Below are positions 43,959 through 53,753 of a stretch of 64,000 nucleotides of DNA, piece after piece (the stretch's first letter is position 1; each line of letters starts with the position of its first letter). The stretch covers positions 1-64,000 of the forward strand of contig JAFGNT010000018.1 of NCBI GenBank assembly GCA_016926855.1, read 5' to 3'. The notes beneath the pieces are model-generated. The model did not search any database. It was given only the letters and a program-made list of their open reading frames with translations, and was not told the origin of the DNA. A program made the position numbers and the translations under genes. The stretch comes from Methanomicrobiaceae archaeon. Lineage in GTDB: Archaea > Halobacteriota > Methanomicrobia > Methanomicrobiales > Methanomicrobiaceae.

Positions 43959-44192
43959 ATAACATTAATTTTTCACTCTTCGCGGAACGGGAATCGATAT
44001 GCGGATCCTCCGCTCCACTCCTCATTTACCATTTTCTCAGGGTCTGATTGCGGAGATCTCATTGGCAACCCCCGGCGGCTGTGTGCTCGCTATGGTCGGC
44101 GATATGCACCGCCCATGCCCCGGTTGTCCGGGGTATTATATCACCGTGGGGCCCGTAATGTCTGAAAAAAAATGTTTTCCCGTTTTTTAACC
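43959..44192. other. intergenic region with a GC-rich hairpin
   Basis: Between the hisD stop and the glycosyltransferase stop I see no supported gene. A perfect hairpin CCCCGG-TTGT-CCGGGG at 44118-44133 is followed on the plus strand by an AT-rich TATTATAT. A 63-residue plus-strand frame here lacks a start signal. The T-run near 44180 could end the hisD transcript. Confidence 0.45.
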
Positions 44193-44888
44193 TCACCAGA
44201 AACGTACCCGCAGCAGGCGGGTGAACATTGACACCGCATCCCGTAAACCGACCCGGGAATCCCCACGGTTTTCCCAGACAGTCGGTACCTCCACGACATT
44301 GCATCCCGCCGAGCGGAGGCGCCACAGCAGCTCAACGTCGAATTCAAAGCCACATGACCGCATCAAAGGCAGCACGCTAACGAGCGCCTTTCGCCGGAAG
44401 GCCTTTGCACCGCACTGCGTATCCCGGAACGGGAGCCCGAACACCACCCGGACAAACCCGTTAAAGAGACGGCTCTGCAGCAGCCGTGACGGTGTCTGGC
44501 GGACGGGTATCTCGGCTCCGGAAATCCAGCGTGAGGCGATGGCACCGTCCGTGTCCGAAAGCGCATCAAACAGACGCTGCATCTCACCTGCGGATGTCGA
44601 TGCGTCAGCGTCCATAAATCCGATACAGGATGTTTCTGCCATGCTCATCCCCTGCATGACACCTCCGCCCTTGCCAAGACGGATCGAAAATTCACGACAG
44701 GTAATATCACGTTCCGGGTGATCGAGTGCAAACGTACGCACAAGGGCGGCGGTCTCATCGGTCCCGTCGCAGATGACAATAACACGACCTTCAAATGTTC
44801 GAAGCTCATCAAGAAGGCGTGGGAGACGCTGTGCCTCATTGTATGCAGGGATGACGAGAGTGCAATCGTGGGGATCAACGGGAGGCAT
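44193..44888 (-). CDS. family 2 glycosyltransferase
   Basis: A 231-residue GT-A protein resembling dolichol-phosphate sugar transferases. Motifs are TLVIPAYNEAQRLPRLLDEL near the N-terminus, VICDGTDETAAL, FMDADASTSAGEMQRL with the metal DxD-type site, and DTQCGAKAFRRKAL. The C-terminus has VGLRDAVSMFTRLLRVRF, typical of the catalytic domain without membrane anchor. It likely transfers a sugar from a nucleotide donor to a polyprenyl phosphate for glycan or glycolipid synthesis; the sugar is unknown. Confidence 0.9.
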   Translation of the reverse strand: MPPVDPHDCTLVIPAYNEAQRLPRLLDELRTFEGRVIVICDGTDETAALVRTFALDHPERDITCREFSIRLGKGGGVMQGMSMAETSCIGFMDADASTSAGEMQRLFDALSDTDGAIASRWISGAEIPVRQTPSRLLQSRLFNGFVRVVFGLPFRDTQCGAKAFRRKALVSVLPLMRSCGFEFDVELLWRLRSAGCNVVEVPTVWENRGDSRVGLRDAVSMFTRLLRVRFW

Positions 44889-44908
44889 AAAATAGTGCGG
44901 ATATCGGT

Positions 44909-45430
44909 TCAGTCATTAAGTTTCTCGACTATCATCTCGGCAAACCGTTCCGCGGCAGCAGGTCCGTTGGCTGTCACAAGGTCAAGGTCGGCAACGACAG
45001 GCATCCCGACGAGGTTAGCCCCACCGTGCTCCATCTCCACGACAGATGCGGGTGTCCTGAACACGGTCGCCTGCCGCCCTTTCAGGACACCGGCCTCGGC
45101 AAGAACTACCGGTGCGAGGCAGATTGCCGCTACCAGTTTTCCGGTTTCAAAAAACATTCGGACAAGCGCCTGAAGGGGTTTATTGTCCCAGAGGAAGTCC
45201 TGCGATCCCATTCCGCCGATAACCACAATGCCGTCATAATCGTCTGTCTTCTCCGTTGCATCCTGAATGGTAAGCGTCGCCTCGGCCTCCCCGCCCATCA
45301 TGCCCGTGCATGTGCCGGTCCGTGTAGACGCGATATCGTATTCAATATCCTCCTTGTCGAGGATATCACAGGGAACGAACAGCTCCTCGTCGCGGAACCG
45401 CTCCGGTGCGATGATGAAGAGGATTTTCAT
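44909..45430 (-). CDS. DJ-1/PfpI family protein
   Basis: A 173-residue class I glutamine-amidotransferase-like protein. The nucleophile elbow is LVAAICLAPVVLAEAG with a cysteine near residue 103, preceded by GIVVIGGMGS. It lacks an obvious zinc or glutaminase triad. Such proteins are glyoxalases, chaperone-like deglycases or proteases, and the exact activity is not clear. I start at ATG 45430 (MKILFIIAPERFRDEEL); the frame extends to 45451. Confidence 0.88.
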   Translation of the reverse strand: MKILFIIAPERFRDEELFVPCDILDKEDIEYDIASTRTGTCTGMMGGEAEATLTIQDATEKTDDYDGIVVIGGMGSQDFLWDNKPLQALVRMFFETGKLVAAICLAPVVLAEAGVLKGRQATVFRTPASVVEMEHGGANLVGMPVVADLDLVTANGPAAAERFAEMIVEKLND

Positions 45431-45551
45431 GATAATAAAGTGGAGAGCCATTAAAGAAGAAGATTTTTATTAGCAGAATTTCATTCGAAACCAAGTGGCA
45501 GTGGCCGGGACCTGTCGAATTAAGTGCAAACAGGAGCGCGGTCAGGGTTTC

Positions 45552-45830
45552 CTATCCATGCTTCTCCACATGCTGGCGGATCTCCGTGCCGGGACGGTAC
45601 CGGTCCGCAATATCAAGCGCGACCGCCCGGAGTTTCGCGTGTTCAAGAAGGCAGCTCTCCGGGATATCGCCCTTCCGCAGGAAAGCGGAGCTGTTTTCAA
45701 CGAGCTGAATGAGTTCCGTTGCGATCAGGGCATTGAGCCAGAGAAGATCGCGGAGCATTACCGCGGTGTCGTCATGCAGGGGAGGTGCCGGGTTGCCGGG
45801 GTGGCGGAGTCCGGTTGATGCTTTTTCCAT
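45552..45830 (-). CDS. small helical protein of unknown function
   Basis: A 92-residue protein, mostly helical in appearance (LLWLNALIATELIQLVENSSAFLRKGDIPES, then HAKLRAVALDIADRYRPGTEIRQHVE). I do not recognise it. A plus-strand frame of 107 residues overlaps the same region, and I prefer the minus strand because of its amphipathic pattern and fit with local codon use. The ribosome-binding site is weak. Confidence 0.5.
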   Translation of the reverse strand: MEKASTGLRHPGNPAPPLHDDTAVMLRDLLWLNALIATELIQLVENSSAFLRKGDIPESCLLEHAKLRAVALDIADRYRPGTEIRQHVEKHG

Positions 45831-45950
45831 GACACCATGATGTCACCCGGAGGATTTTTCTTTTTTGGTTCCCCGTCCCGCGGTACCAATTTCCACACGC
45901 TCCTACGTGGGAAGATACTTTCTTCATCGTCGCCGCAGAATTGTAAAAAG

Positions 45951-46367
45951 ATGAGTACCGGGTATCTTGAGGAAATTGCAGAGCACGGACGGGATGTAAA
46001 TCCGTTCTTTGTCATGGCAGGAATCGAGATAGTCTCCTATGGAGGCGGTGAGGCCGAACTTTCCATGACGGTCGCCCCTGCTATGCGAAACGGCGTCGGA
46101 TGGCTGCAGGGCGGCATGTTTGTTGCCCTATGCGACGAGGCGATGGCTCTCGCCCTGTACACGAAACTCGAGAAGGGGGAGTCGATAGCCACAGTCTCGG
46201 AAACAACCTCCTTTCTTCGGGGCGTCCGGGAAGGTACGATCCATGCTCGCGGGCGTGTCATCCGGAAAGGTCGCCGTGTCGCGTTCACCGAAGGCGAAGT
46301 GTTCATCCCGGATAAGGAGCAGTCGCTGCTCTCAAAGACGAGTGCGTCGTTTGCAGTGCTCCAGTAG
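45951..46367 (+). CDS. PaaI-type hotdog thioesterase
   Basis: A 138-residue hotdog-fold protein. NPFFVMAGIEIVSYGGGEAELSMTVAPAMRNGVGWLQGGMFVALCDEAMALAL matches the PaaI family (an N-x-x-G-x-x-QGG segment where classical members have HGG). Late blocks are ETTSFLRGVREGTIHARGRVI and VAFTEGEVFI. It presumably hydrolyses acyl-CoA thioesters. I start at ATG 45951; the longer frame from 45837 lacks conservation. Confidence 0.87.
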   Translation: MSTGYLEEIAEHGRDVNPFFVMAGIEIVSYGGGEAELSMTVAPAMRNGVGWLQGGMFVALCDEAMALALYTKLEKGESIATVSETTSFLRGVREGTIHARGRVIRKGRRVAFTEGEVFIPDKEQSLLSKTSASFAVLQ

Positions 46368-46456
46368 GAGGCGGAGCGGGGAATGCCGCCCCTGCCGAAC
46401 AGGCCGTCACGGGGGCCTGCGACGAATCTCACCTCAAGGCTCATGTGTGACCGGGT

Positions 46457-46470
46457 GCATACTATACTGT
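46457..46470 (+). promoter_or_regulatory. possible TATA box of pyrG
   Basis: CATACTATACTGTC lies about 40-50 bases before the pyrG GTG and is the most TATA-like element of the 141-base intergenic region. Confidence 0.35.
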
Positions 46471-46508
46471 CAGCAGGACGTAGATATTTGACAAGGGGAG
46501 AGGGCATA

Positions 46509-48089
46509 GTGAAATATGTTGTTGTAACCGGCGGCGTGATGAGCGGTCTTGGTAAAGGTATCACTACCGCGTCCATCGGTCGCCTGCTGAAAAACCGGGG
46601 GTACCGGATCACTGCTGTCAAGATCGACCCGTACCTCAACATCGATGCCGGTACGATGAACCCCGCACAACACGGCGAGGTCTTTGTGCTTGATGACGGC
46701 GGGGAAGTCGACCTTGATCTCGGCAATTATGAGAGATTTCTTGATATAAACCTCAGTTCCGATCATAACATCACCACGGGAAAGGTATACCAGACCGTGA
46801 TTGAGAGAGAGCGGCGCGGGGACTTCCTGGGAGGAACCGTCCAGATCATCCCGCACATAACCGACGAGATCAAGGATTCGATAGCGCGGGCAGCGCATAA
46901 ACTGCTCGACGGCAACCATGAAGCAGACATCTGTCTCGTTGAGGTGGGCGGGACGGTGGGTGACATCGAAAGTATGCCGTTTCTCGAAGCTGTCCGGCAG
47001 ATGCACGGGGAACTTCCGCGCGACGACATGGTGCTCGTGCACGTGACCCTCGTGCCCGTTGACACAATGGGGGATCATAAGACAAAACCCACCCAGCACT
47101 CCGTCAAGGCGCTCCGGGAGCTCGGGCTTGCGCCAGACATCATCGTAGCACGGAGCGACTGCATCATCTCCGCCGCAACGAAAAAGAAGATCACCGCCTT
47201 CTGCGATGTGCCGCAGCGGGCGGTGATCTCTGCCATCACCGCTCCCGACATCTATCAGGTTCCCATGGAAATGGAGAAGGAAGGGCTCGCCGATGTTGTC
47301 ACTGAATACCTCAGCCTCGAAACACGGGAACCCGACACGGAGTGGTACCGGGTTGTCTCAAAAGAATATACAAACAGGGTCACGGTCGGCATCGTAACGA
47401 AGTACGGCATTGAGGATGTATACATCAGCATCAAGGAGGCGCTGAAACATGCGGGCAGGTCGCTCTCCATCGAAGTGGACATCAGGTGGTTCGATGCCGA
47501 GTCCTTTGAGCCGGGCGACCTTGCCGAGGTCGACGGCATACTCGTGCCCGGAGGGTTCGGTAAACGCGGAATCGAGGGAAAAATCAGGGCAATCGAATAC
47601 GCCCGCACGTATAAAAAACCGTATCTGGGGCTCTGCCTCGGATTCCAGCTTGCCGTCATCGAGTACTCCCGCAATGTACTCGGGTGGGGCGACGCGACGA
47701 GTGAAGAAATGGGTGAGGGAACCCACGTCATCGCGATCCTGCCCGAACAGGAAGACGTGTATATGCTCGGCGGCACAATGCGCCTCGGCAACTGGGACAT
47801 CACTTTAAAAGACGGGACGCTTACCCGGCGCCTGTATGGCACACCGGAGATCGTCGAACGACACCGGCACCGCTATGAAGTCAATCCCAAATATATCCCG
47901 GATATTGAAGAAGCAGGGCTGGTCTTTTCAGCGAACTGCGGCATGCGTATGGAGGCGTGTGAGATAGATGAACACCCCTTCTTCCTTGCAACACAATTCC
48001 ATCCCGAATTCAAGTCACGGCCGACCCATCCGTCACCGCCGTACATCGGCTTCGTTCAGGCGTGCCGGACTAACCGGAACAGTGCATGA
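46509..48089 (+). CDS. pyrG: CTP synthase
   Basis: A 526-residue PyrG. It starts at GTG 46509 ([24 protein letters not shown]), with GGGAG/AGGG just upstream. The synthase domain has [13 protein letters not shown] and the ATP loop; the C-terminal glutaminase domain has [13 protein letters not shown] (catalytic Cys near residue 383) and [10 protein letters not shown]. It converts UTP to CTP. It is followed by guaAb with 16 bases between, an order common in methanogens. Confidence 0.97.
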   Translation: MKYVVVTGGVMSGLGKGITTASIGRLLKNRGYRITAVKIDPYLNIDAGTMNPAQHGEVFVLDDGGEVDLDLGNYERFLDINLSSDHNITTGKVYQTVIERERRGDFLGGTVQIIPHITDEIKDSIARAAHKLLDGNHEADICLVEVGGTVGDIESMPFLEAVRQMHGELPRDDMVLVHVTLVPVDTMGDHKTKPTQHSVKALRELGLAPDIIVARSDCIISAATKKKITAFCDVPQRAVISAITAPDIYQVPMEMEKEGLADVVTEYLSLETREPDTEWYRVVSKEYTNRVTVGIVTKYGIEDVYISIKEALKHAGRSLSIEVDIRWFDAESFEPGDLAEVDGILVPGGFGKRGIEGKIRAIEYARTYKKPYLGLCLGFQLAVIEYSRNVLGWGDATSEEMGEGTHVIAILPEQEDVYMLGGTMRLGNWDITLKDGTLTRRLYGTPEIVERHRHRYEVNPKYIPDIEEAGLVFSANCGMRMEACEIDEHPFFLATQFHPEFKSRPTHPSPPYIGFVQACRTNRNSA

Positions 48090-48105
48090 TGTGAGGGAGA
48101 AGAAA

Positions 48106-49023
48106 ATGGTAAATGTCACAAAATTTATCGATGAAGCGGTAGAGAAGATCCGAGCCGCGGCAGGAGACGAAAAAGTCGTGATGGCGCTTTCGGGCGGTGT
48201 TGACAGCTCAGTCTGCGCAGAACTCGCAAAACGGGCAATAGGCACCAATCTGATGCCGATATACGTTGACACCGGGCTGATGAGGAAAGGTGAGAGCGAG
48301 CGCATTTGCGAGCTCTTCTGCGACATAAATCTCACAATGGTCGACGCAGGGGACGAATTTTTTTCTGCGCTCGAAGGTGTGACCGATCCCGAGGAGAAAC
48401 GGAAAATTATCGGCGAAAAATTCATCAGAATTTTTGAGCGTGAAGCAAAAAAGACCGGTGCAAAGTATCTCCTGCAGGGAACGATCTACCCTGACCGCAT
48501 CGAAAGTGAAGGGGGAATCAAGAGCCACCATAATGTCGGCGGGATGCCCGTCCATATCGATTTTTCGGGCATCATCGAACCGCTCGAAGACCTCTACAAG
48601 GACGAAGTGCGCGACGTGGCGGGTGGGCTCGGCCTCCCCCGTGAAATCCAGCACCGGATGCCGTTTCCGGGACCGGGGCTGGCGGTGCGGGTGCTCGGGG
48701 AAATCACTCCGGAAAAGGTAGGAATCATCAGGGAGGCGAATGCAATCGTCGAGCAGGAACTCGTCGAGCAGTATACTCCGTGGCAATGCCTTGCCGCTCT
48801 TATCGGACTCGGCACAGGTGTGAAGGGGGACGTCCGTCTGCACGGCTGGATCGTGGCAGTGCGGGCTGTCCATTCTCGCGATGCAATGACCGCTGACCCG
48901 ATCGAACTTCCGTGGAAGACCCTGCACCAGATTGGATCACGGATCACATCTGAAATTCCCGGTGTCGCCCGGGTGGTCTACGACATTACACCGAAACCCC
49001 CGGCGACGATCGAATACGAATAA
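48106..49023 (+). CDS. guaAb: GMP synthase, ATP-pyrophosphatase subunit
   Basis: A 305-residue archaeal GuaA subunit B. The PP-loop is [17 protein letters not shown] near residue 26. Downstream are [38 protein letters not shown] and a C-terminal [26 protein letters not shown], all typical. In archaea the glutaminase is a separate polypeptide; it is not in this window. ATG 48106 follows GGGAGAAG. Confidence 0.97.
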   Translation: MVNVTKFIDEAVEKIRAAAGDEKVVMALSGGVDSSVCAELAKRAIGTNLMPIYVDTGLMRKGESERICELFCDINLTMVDAGDEFFSALEGVTDPEEKRKIIGEKFIRIFEREAKKTGAKYLLQGTIYPDRIESEGGIKSHHNVGGMPVHIDFSGIIEPLEDLYKDEVRDVAGGLGLPREIQHRMPFPGPGLAVRVLGEITPEKVGIIREANAIVEQELVEQYTPWQCLAALIGLGTGVKGDVRLHGWIVAVRAVHSRDAMTADPIELPWKTLHQIGSRITSEIPGVARVVYDITPKPPATIEYE

Positions 49024-49036
49024 AAAAGGTATTGAC

Positions 49037-50167
49037 ATGAACGAAAATCAGGATTACCGGGATCTGGACGCCCGGTATTATATGCAGGCATTCGGGCGGA
49101 GCCTGATGCTGGTGAAAGGCGCCGGATCGCGGGTATGGGACGCGGACGGGAACGAGTACATCGACTGTGTCGCGGGTATCGCTGTATGCAGTACCGGGCA
49201 CTGCCACCCTGCTGTTGTCACGGCACTCTGCGATCAGGCACACCGGCTTATACACTGTTCCAACCTGTATTATGTCCCGGGACAGGCCGAATGCGCTCGC
49301 AAACTTGTGGAACTCACCGGAATGAACAGGGCTTTCTTCGTCAACTCTGGCGCGGAGGCGATGGAGGCGGCAATCAAACTGGCACGGGTCAGAACGGGAC
49401 GGAAGAAGTTTGTGGCGTTCGAGGACGGTTTTCATGGCAGAACAATGGGATCCCTTGCAGTCACGCACAAACCCGCCATACGCGAACCGTTTGACCCCCT
49501 TGAACCGCAATGCAGCTTTGTACGGTATGGCGACCTGAATGCGCTCGAAACGGTTATCGATGATAAAACCGCGGGTGTGGTCGTCGAACCAATACAGGGT
49601 GAAGCCGGGATCATCAGTCCTCCCGACGGATTTCTCGAAGGTGTGCGCGAGGCATGTAATCGCCACGGGGCGCTCCTGATTGTTGACGAGGTGCAGACAG
49701 GCATGGGAAGAACGGGAAGATGGCTCGGCCTCCAGCACACGGGTGTGAAGGCGGATATCATCACCCTTGCAAAGGGGATTGCAAGCGGCTTTCCGATGGG
49801 TGCGATTGTTGCACGGGAGGGGCTTGAATTTGAGCGGGGCGAACACGGAAGCACGTTTGCCGGCGGGCCACTTGCCTGTGCGGCAGCCCTCGCTACCATC
49901 GACGTGATTGAAAAAATCCTCCCGTCAATCCCCGAAAAAGCCGAACGCTTTGCAGCAGGACTTTCCGCCCACAACCCCCGGGTGCGCGGGCTGATGATTG
50001 GTATCAGTGTCGGTGACACCTGCCCCGCCGTACAGGAGGCATGCGCCCGCGCCGGTGTGCTTGTCAACTGTGCCGGCCATGGCAACCTCCGACTCGTCCC
50101 ACCCCTCATAATCACCAACGAGGAAATCGACCGGGTGTGCGAGGTCGTCAATGAAGCACTTGGTTAG
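49037..50167 (+). CDS. argD: acetylornithine aminotransferase (class III)
   Basis: A 376-residue PLP aminotransferase. Blocks are VWDADGNEYIDCVAGIAVCSTGHCHP, FVNSGAEAMEAAIKLAR, FHGRTMGSLAVT, LLIVDEVQTGMGRTGR and TLAKGIASGFPMGAI with the PLP lysine near residue 244. It transfers the amino group of glutamate to N-acetylglutamate semialdehyde for arginine synthesis; a lysine-type relative is possible. It is 13 bases after guaAb and overlaps hisC by 17 bases. Confidence 0.92.
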   Translation: MNENQDYRDLDARYYMQAFGRSLMLVKGAGSRVWDADGNEYIDCVAGIAVCSTGHCHPAVVTALCDQAHRLIHCSNLYYVPGQAECARKLVELTGMNRAFFVNSGAEAMEAAIKLARVRTGRKKFVAFEDGFHGRTMGSLAVTHKPAIREPFDPLEPQCSFVRYGDLNALETVIDDKTAGVVVEPIQGEAGIISPPDGFLEGVREACNRHGALLIVDEVQTGMGRTGRWLGLQHTGVKADIITLAKGIASGFPMGAIVAREGLEFERGEHGSTFAGGPLACAAALATIDVIEKILPSIPEKAERFAAGLSAHNPRVRGLMIGISVGDTCPAVQEACARAGVLVNCAGHGNLRLVPPLIITNEEIDRVCEVVNEALG

Positions 50168-51206
50168 GGATATCTTCCGGACGGAGGGGTACGTCTTTGC
50201 AACGAAAGCGAGGGAGATCGCGGCATCACATGGCCATAAAAATCCCGCACTCCTCGCAAGCAATGAAAACCCGTTCCCCCCTTCTTCACATGCCCTTGAG
50301 GCCGCTTCCCGGGCCCTCTCCACCGTACACCGCTACCCCGACGAACGAAACGAGGCACTCCGGGAGGCGCTCACCCTGCACTACGGCAGTCACCGGTTTG
50401 TAACCGGTGTCGGTATGGACGGGATTATCGAAACGATAATTCGCGTTCTCATCAGTCCCGGGGATTCCGTAGCCGTCAGCCAGCCCACATTTTCTTTCTA
50501 CGGCATTGCCGCACGGGCACAGGGCGCCGAAGTCGTGCCGGTGCAGCGTGAGGCGGACTTCTCGGTGGATCCCGATACGTTCATACGCGCAGCACACGGC
50601 GCTAAACTCGCATTCCTCTGCTCTCCGAACAATCCTACAGGTAATGCGACGCCCGCTTCCGTGGTTGGAGAAATTGCAGAAGGGATTGACGGCCTGCTTT
50701 TTCTCGACAATGCCTATGTGGAGTTTTCAGACAAGGATTATCTGCCGCTCATGAAGAACTACGAAAACATCCTCATCGGGAGGACGTTTTCAAAGGCCTA
50801 CGCCCTTGCGGGCCTCCGCGTCGGGTATGCATTTGTGCCCGCATGGCTCGAACCCTATTACCGGCGCGCGGAAACTCCCTTCGCGCTGAACAGGGTTTCA
50901 TCCGCAGCTGCTGCTGCGGCTCTCGCTGATCGCAATCATACGGATGCGATTATCAGCCATGTCACCGAATGGCGGGAGAGAATGACAGCCGGGTGCCATC
51001 TCCCTGCTTTCCCGAGCAGTGCGAACTTCATCCTGATTGATGTGGCCCCGATGACCGGAGAAAAGGCCGTGGAGGCGCTTGCGGCGAGAGGAGTCATCGT
51101 CCGCTCGTGTTCGAGTTTCCCTGGGCTTGAAGACCACTACATCAGGGTAAGCATCGGGAATGCATGGGAAAACGAGATGTTTCTCACAGAGGTCAACAGT
51201 CTATGA
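50151..51206 (+). CDS. hisC: histidinol-phosphate aminotransferase
   Basis: A 351-residue class I/II aminotransferase. It begins with NPALLASNENPFPPSSHALEAA, contains CSPNNPTGNATP and the PLP lysine in LIGRTFSKAYALAGLRVGYAF near residue 215. It aminates imidazole-acetol phosphate in histidine synthesis, which fits hisD about 7 kb away. The start overlaps the argD end by 17 bases. Confidence 0.93.
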   Translation: MKHLVRDIFRTEGYVFATKAREIAASHGHKNPALLASNENPFPPSSHALEAASRALSTVHRYPDERNEALREALTLHYGSHRFVTGVGMDGIIETIIRVLISPGDSVAVSQPTFSFYGIAARAQGAEVVPVQREADFSVDPDTFIRAAHGAKLAFLCSPNNPTGNATPASVVGEIAEGIDGLLFLDNAYVEFSDKDYLPLMKNYENILIGRTFSKAYALAGLRVGYAFVPAWLEPYYRRAETPFALNRVSSAAAAAALADRNHTDAIISHVTEWRERMTAGCHLPAFPSSANFILIDVAPMTGEKAVEALAARGVIVRSCSSFPGLEDHYIRVSIGNAWENEMFLTEVNSL

Positions 51207-51715
51207 TGACCTGTATCACCGGAACTCCAGGCACCGGGAAAACCGCTGTGGCGGAGTGCCTTGCAGACCGTGGACACAAGGTCATACATATACGGGACAC
51301 GATTACGCCGTATGTGCTGGAAGAGGATGATGAACGGGACACCCTTGTCATCGATACTGACCGATGGGCATCCGCTTTTCCCCGGCATGACGGAATTGTC
51401 GAAGGGCATCTTGCCCATATGCTCTCCTGCGACGCAGTCGTTATACTTCGCTGCCGGCCTGATGAACTCAGGGTGCGCCTTTCCCACCGGGGTTACCGGG
51501 AGGAGAAGATACGTGAAAATTCTGAGGCGGAGGCACTCGATGTGATCCTCGTTGAAACGCTCGATATCCATCCTGACGGGATGATTTTTGAAATCGACAC
51601 CACGACAACTCCAATCGAAGTTGTGAGCGATGCGATCGAGGAGTTTATGCGGGGGAAACGCGCACCACAATACGGAAATGTTGACTGGTCCGCATTTCTG
51701 GTGCCATCCCCATGA
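51203..51715 (+). CDS. adenylate kinase-like NTPase (Fap7/ADK6 type)
   Basis: A 170-residue P-loop kinase with CITGTPGTGKTAVAECLADRG at the N-terminus, a lid-like VILRCRPDELRVRLSHRGYREEKIREN and a C-terminus typical of the archaeal/eukaryotic Fap7 group. Members act as broad-specificity nucleotide kinases and, in eukaryotes, in late 40S ribosome maturation. The start at ATG 51203 overlaps the hisC stop by 4 bases. Confidence 0.9.
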   Translation: MMTCITGTPGTGKTAVAECLADRGHKVIHIRDTITPYVLEEDDERDTLVIDTDRWASAFPRHDGIVEGHLAHMLSCDAVVILRCRPDELRVRLSHRGYREEKIRENSEAEALDVILVETLDIHPDGMIFEIDTTTTPIEVVSDAIEEFMRGKRAPQYGNVDWSAFLVPSP

Positions 51716-52329
51716 CGCTTGACCGCCTGCGCCCCTATACCGGCCCCCTGTTCCAGCCACTGGTCACGTTTTCCCGGTGGCTGGGCCTTACACCCAATAC
51801 CTGCACGATCATTGCTTTTTTCGGAGCGGCAGCAGGCGGGGCAGCGTTTTACGCAGGCAACATCGCACTCGGGATAGGACTTGTCGTCGTTAATGCAGTT
51901 TTCGATGCGATTGACGGGGCACTTGCCCGGGAGATGGACCTTGCCGGACCAAAAGGAGATTTCCTTGACCACGCACTGGACCGTTATGCCGATATTTTCA
52001 TCATCAGTGGCATTTTCGCGGGCGGACTGGCATCGTGGCAGATTGGTGTGTTTGCGCTGACCGGTGTTTTAATGGCGTCATATCTCGGGACACAGGCGCA
52101 GGCAGTCGGAATCGGCCGCTTTTATGGCGGGTTGCTCGGCCGGGCGGACCGCCTTGCCCTGATCGTGTTTGCCGGTGTGCTGGACCTTGCGATACCTGAT
52201 GGTATATGGGGGATGCACTACCTTGGCTGGCTCCTTGTCATATTCGGTATTTTCGGTCATATTACAGCCATGCAACGATTCGCATATGCTTGGAGAGAGA
52301 TGGAGAAAGGCGATACGGGATACCGATGA
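51712..52329 (+). CDS. CDP-alcohol phosphatidyltransferase
   Basis: A 205-residue membrane enzyme. The family signature is complete: DAIDGALAREMDLAGPKG... with the final D-x-x-x-D in GDFLDHALD, near residues 63-90. About five hydrophobic segments surround it. It transfers the phosphatidyl-type group of a CDP-archaeol donor to an alcohol, likely myo-inositol phosphate or glycerol phosphate; the acceptor cannot be told from sequence. It overlaps the adenylate-kinase-like gene by 4 bases. Confidence 0.9.
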   Translation: MTLDRLRPYTGPLFQPLVTFSRWLGLTPNTCTIIAFFGAAAGGAAFYAGNIALGIGLVVVNAVFDAIDGALAREMDLAGPKGDFLDHALDRYADIFIISGIFAGGLASWQIGVFALTGVLMASYLGTQAQAVGIGRFYGGLLGRADRLALIVFAGVLDLAIPDGIWGMHYLGWLLVIFGIFGHITAMQRFAYAWREMEKGDTGYR

Positions 52330-52471
52330 TACCGGTAGTTATGTGTTGCCCTTCTATTCAGGGCTGAAAAAAGGTGCGGGGTCGGAAACGGGAACCAATT
52401 TGATAAAGCTTTATTTATGGCATGAATTGTAAAAAATCGCCAGATTTCCTTTTTATTCATTCCACCAAGCA

Positions 52472-52486
52472 AACATTTATACCTCC
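52472..52486 (+). promoter_or_regulatory. possible TATA box of the HEAT-repeat gene
   Basis: AACATTTATACCTCC lies 27-41 bases before ATG 52513. The 183-base region between 52330 and 52512 holds no other feature that I can support. Confidence 0.4.
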
Positions 52487-52512
52487 CTGTGGTACAGGTT
52501 TTGGTGAGTGAC

Positions 52513-53739
52513 ATGACGAATACTGGATACCATCAACATAGCTATCTTCCTTCTCTGGATGAGAGCGATATGGTAAAAATCTGGGTGATCTCCGCGTTCA
52601 TCCTCCTATCCGGCCTGCTGACAATGATTGCGCAGAACCCGGGAATCGCAGTCGCCTATCCATTCCTTTCAAAGCTGACCCCTCATCTTTTCTATATTCC
52701 AATTGTGCTGATGTCACTTTGGTATCCCCGCCGGACACTCCAGTGTGTCGTCATGATCATGGCAGTCTTTGCAGCTGTGGTGACGTATTTCACCCTGACG
52801 GGAGTTGCGGTTGATTTCATCGCATCAGGGTTTACTGCGGCGATCTACCTCTGGGTTGTAGCCGCAACCTCGACCGTATCACGCGACGACCCGCTGACCT
52901 ATGCAAAATGCCGCAGTATTGTCGAGAACAGGGCGAGAAACGGCCTTCTCATCAGGCAATATCTGGGTCTGACGGGAGAAGGGCAACAGTATCTCCGGAA
53001 ATCACGTGAATACATCGATGCGCTTATTGAAGCGTGCCATTCGCACAACAGGGAAGTGCGTGAAAGCGCCGTCCAGACACTGGATCTGATCGGTGAACCG
53101 GCAGTCGAACCCCTCATCAACGCATTGCAGAATGAGAACGTAGCCACGCGAGAGGCCGTGGCACGGGCACTCGGTACGATCGGGGATGCCCGCGCCATCG
53201 AACCCCTCATGGAATCGTTACGTGATGAAAGCCGCCGTGTCCGTGAAGCCGGCGCCCGTGCACTCGCCGCAATCGGCACCCCGTCTGTTGAACGGCTCAT
53301 TCAGGGGCTTTCGGACGATGACTGGCATATGCGGGTCGGATCAATTATTGCTCTTCGGATCACCGGTGTTCCCGAGACAATTCCCGACCTGATAGGGCTT
53401 CTTTCTGACAAGAGCATCTACGTTCGCCGCGAGGCGGTTAAAACACTCGGGAGAATGGGTGATGCCCGAGCGGTCCCACAGCTCTGCAGGGTGCTCCGGG
53501 AAGATGCCAAGGAGGTCCGGGTCAGGGCCGCGTGGGCCCTCGGTCGGATTGGCGATGATGATGCTGTTGATGCCCTGGTCGATACACTATACCATGACGC
53601 GGAACGGGAGGTGCGTGAGCGTGCTGCACACGCACTCGCATTAATGAGGACCGAAAGGGCCAGATCTGCACTGATGACGGCCACTCGCGGTGACGAAAAT
53701 ACGAGGGCCGCTGCGCTTGAGGCGCTCGGCAGTATATAA
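52513..53739 (+). CDS. membrane protein with HEAT-like (PBS lyase) repeats
   Basis: A 408-residue protein. Residues 20-130 hold about four hydrophobic segments (for example IWVISAFILLSGLLTMIAQ and LFYIPIVLMSLWYP). From about residue 165 the rest is a run of some seven HEAT-like repeats of about 31 residues, each with a form such as VREAGARALAAIGTPSVERLIQ. The repeats likely bind a protein partner at the cytoplasmic side; the phycobilin-lyase name is only a family tag. I use ATG 52513 after GGTGAG. Confidence 0.87.
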   Translation: MTNTGYHQHSYLPSLDESDMVKIWVISAFILLSGLLTMIAQNPGIAVAYPFLSKLTPHLFYIPIVLMSLWYPRRTLQCVVMIMAVFAAVVTYFTLTGVAVDFIASGFTAAIYLWVVAATSTVSRDDPLTYAKCRSIVENRARNGLLIRQYLGLTGEGQQYLRKSREYIDALIEACHSHNREVRESAVQTLDLIGEPAVEPLINALQNENVATREAVARALGTIGDARAIEPLMESLRDESRRVREAGARALAAIGTPSVERLIQGLSDDDWHMRVGSIIALRITGVPETIPDLIGLLSDKSIYVRREAVKTLGRMGDARAVPQLCRVLREDAKEVRVRAAWALGRIGDDDAVDALVDTLYHDAEREVRERAAHALALMRTERARSALMTATRGDENTRAAALEALGSI

Positions 53740-53753
53740 ATCTTTTTTTTAAT

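Noticed and set aside
43999-44190. 63-residue plus-strand frame after hisD
   Set aside because: No ribosome-binding site and no coherent secondary-structure pattern; it contains the CCCCGG hairpin.
45495-45818. 107-residue plus-strand frame
   Set aside because: It overlaps the minus-strand 92-residue frame, which has the more protein-like helical pattern; the plus frame has frequent Cys/Arg runs. The choice is not certain.
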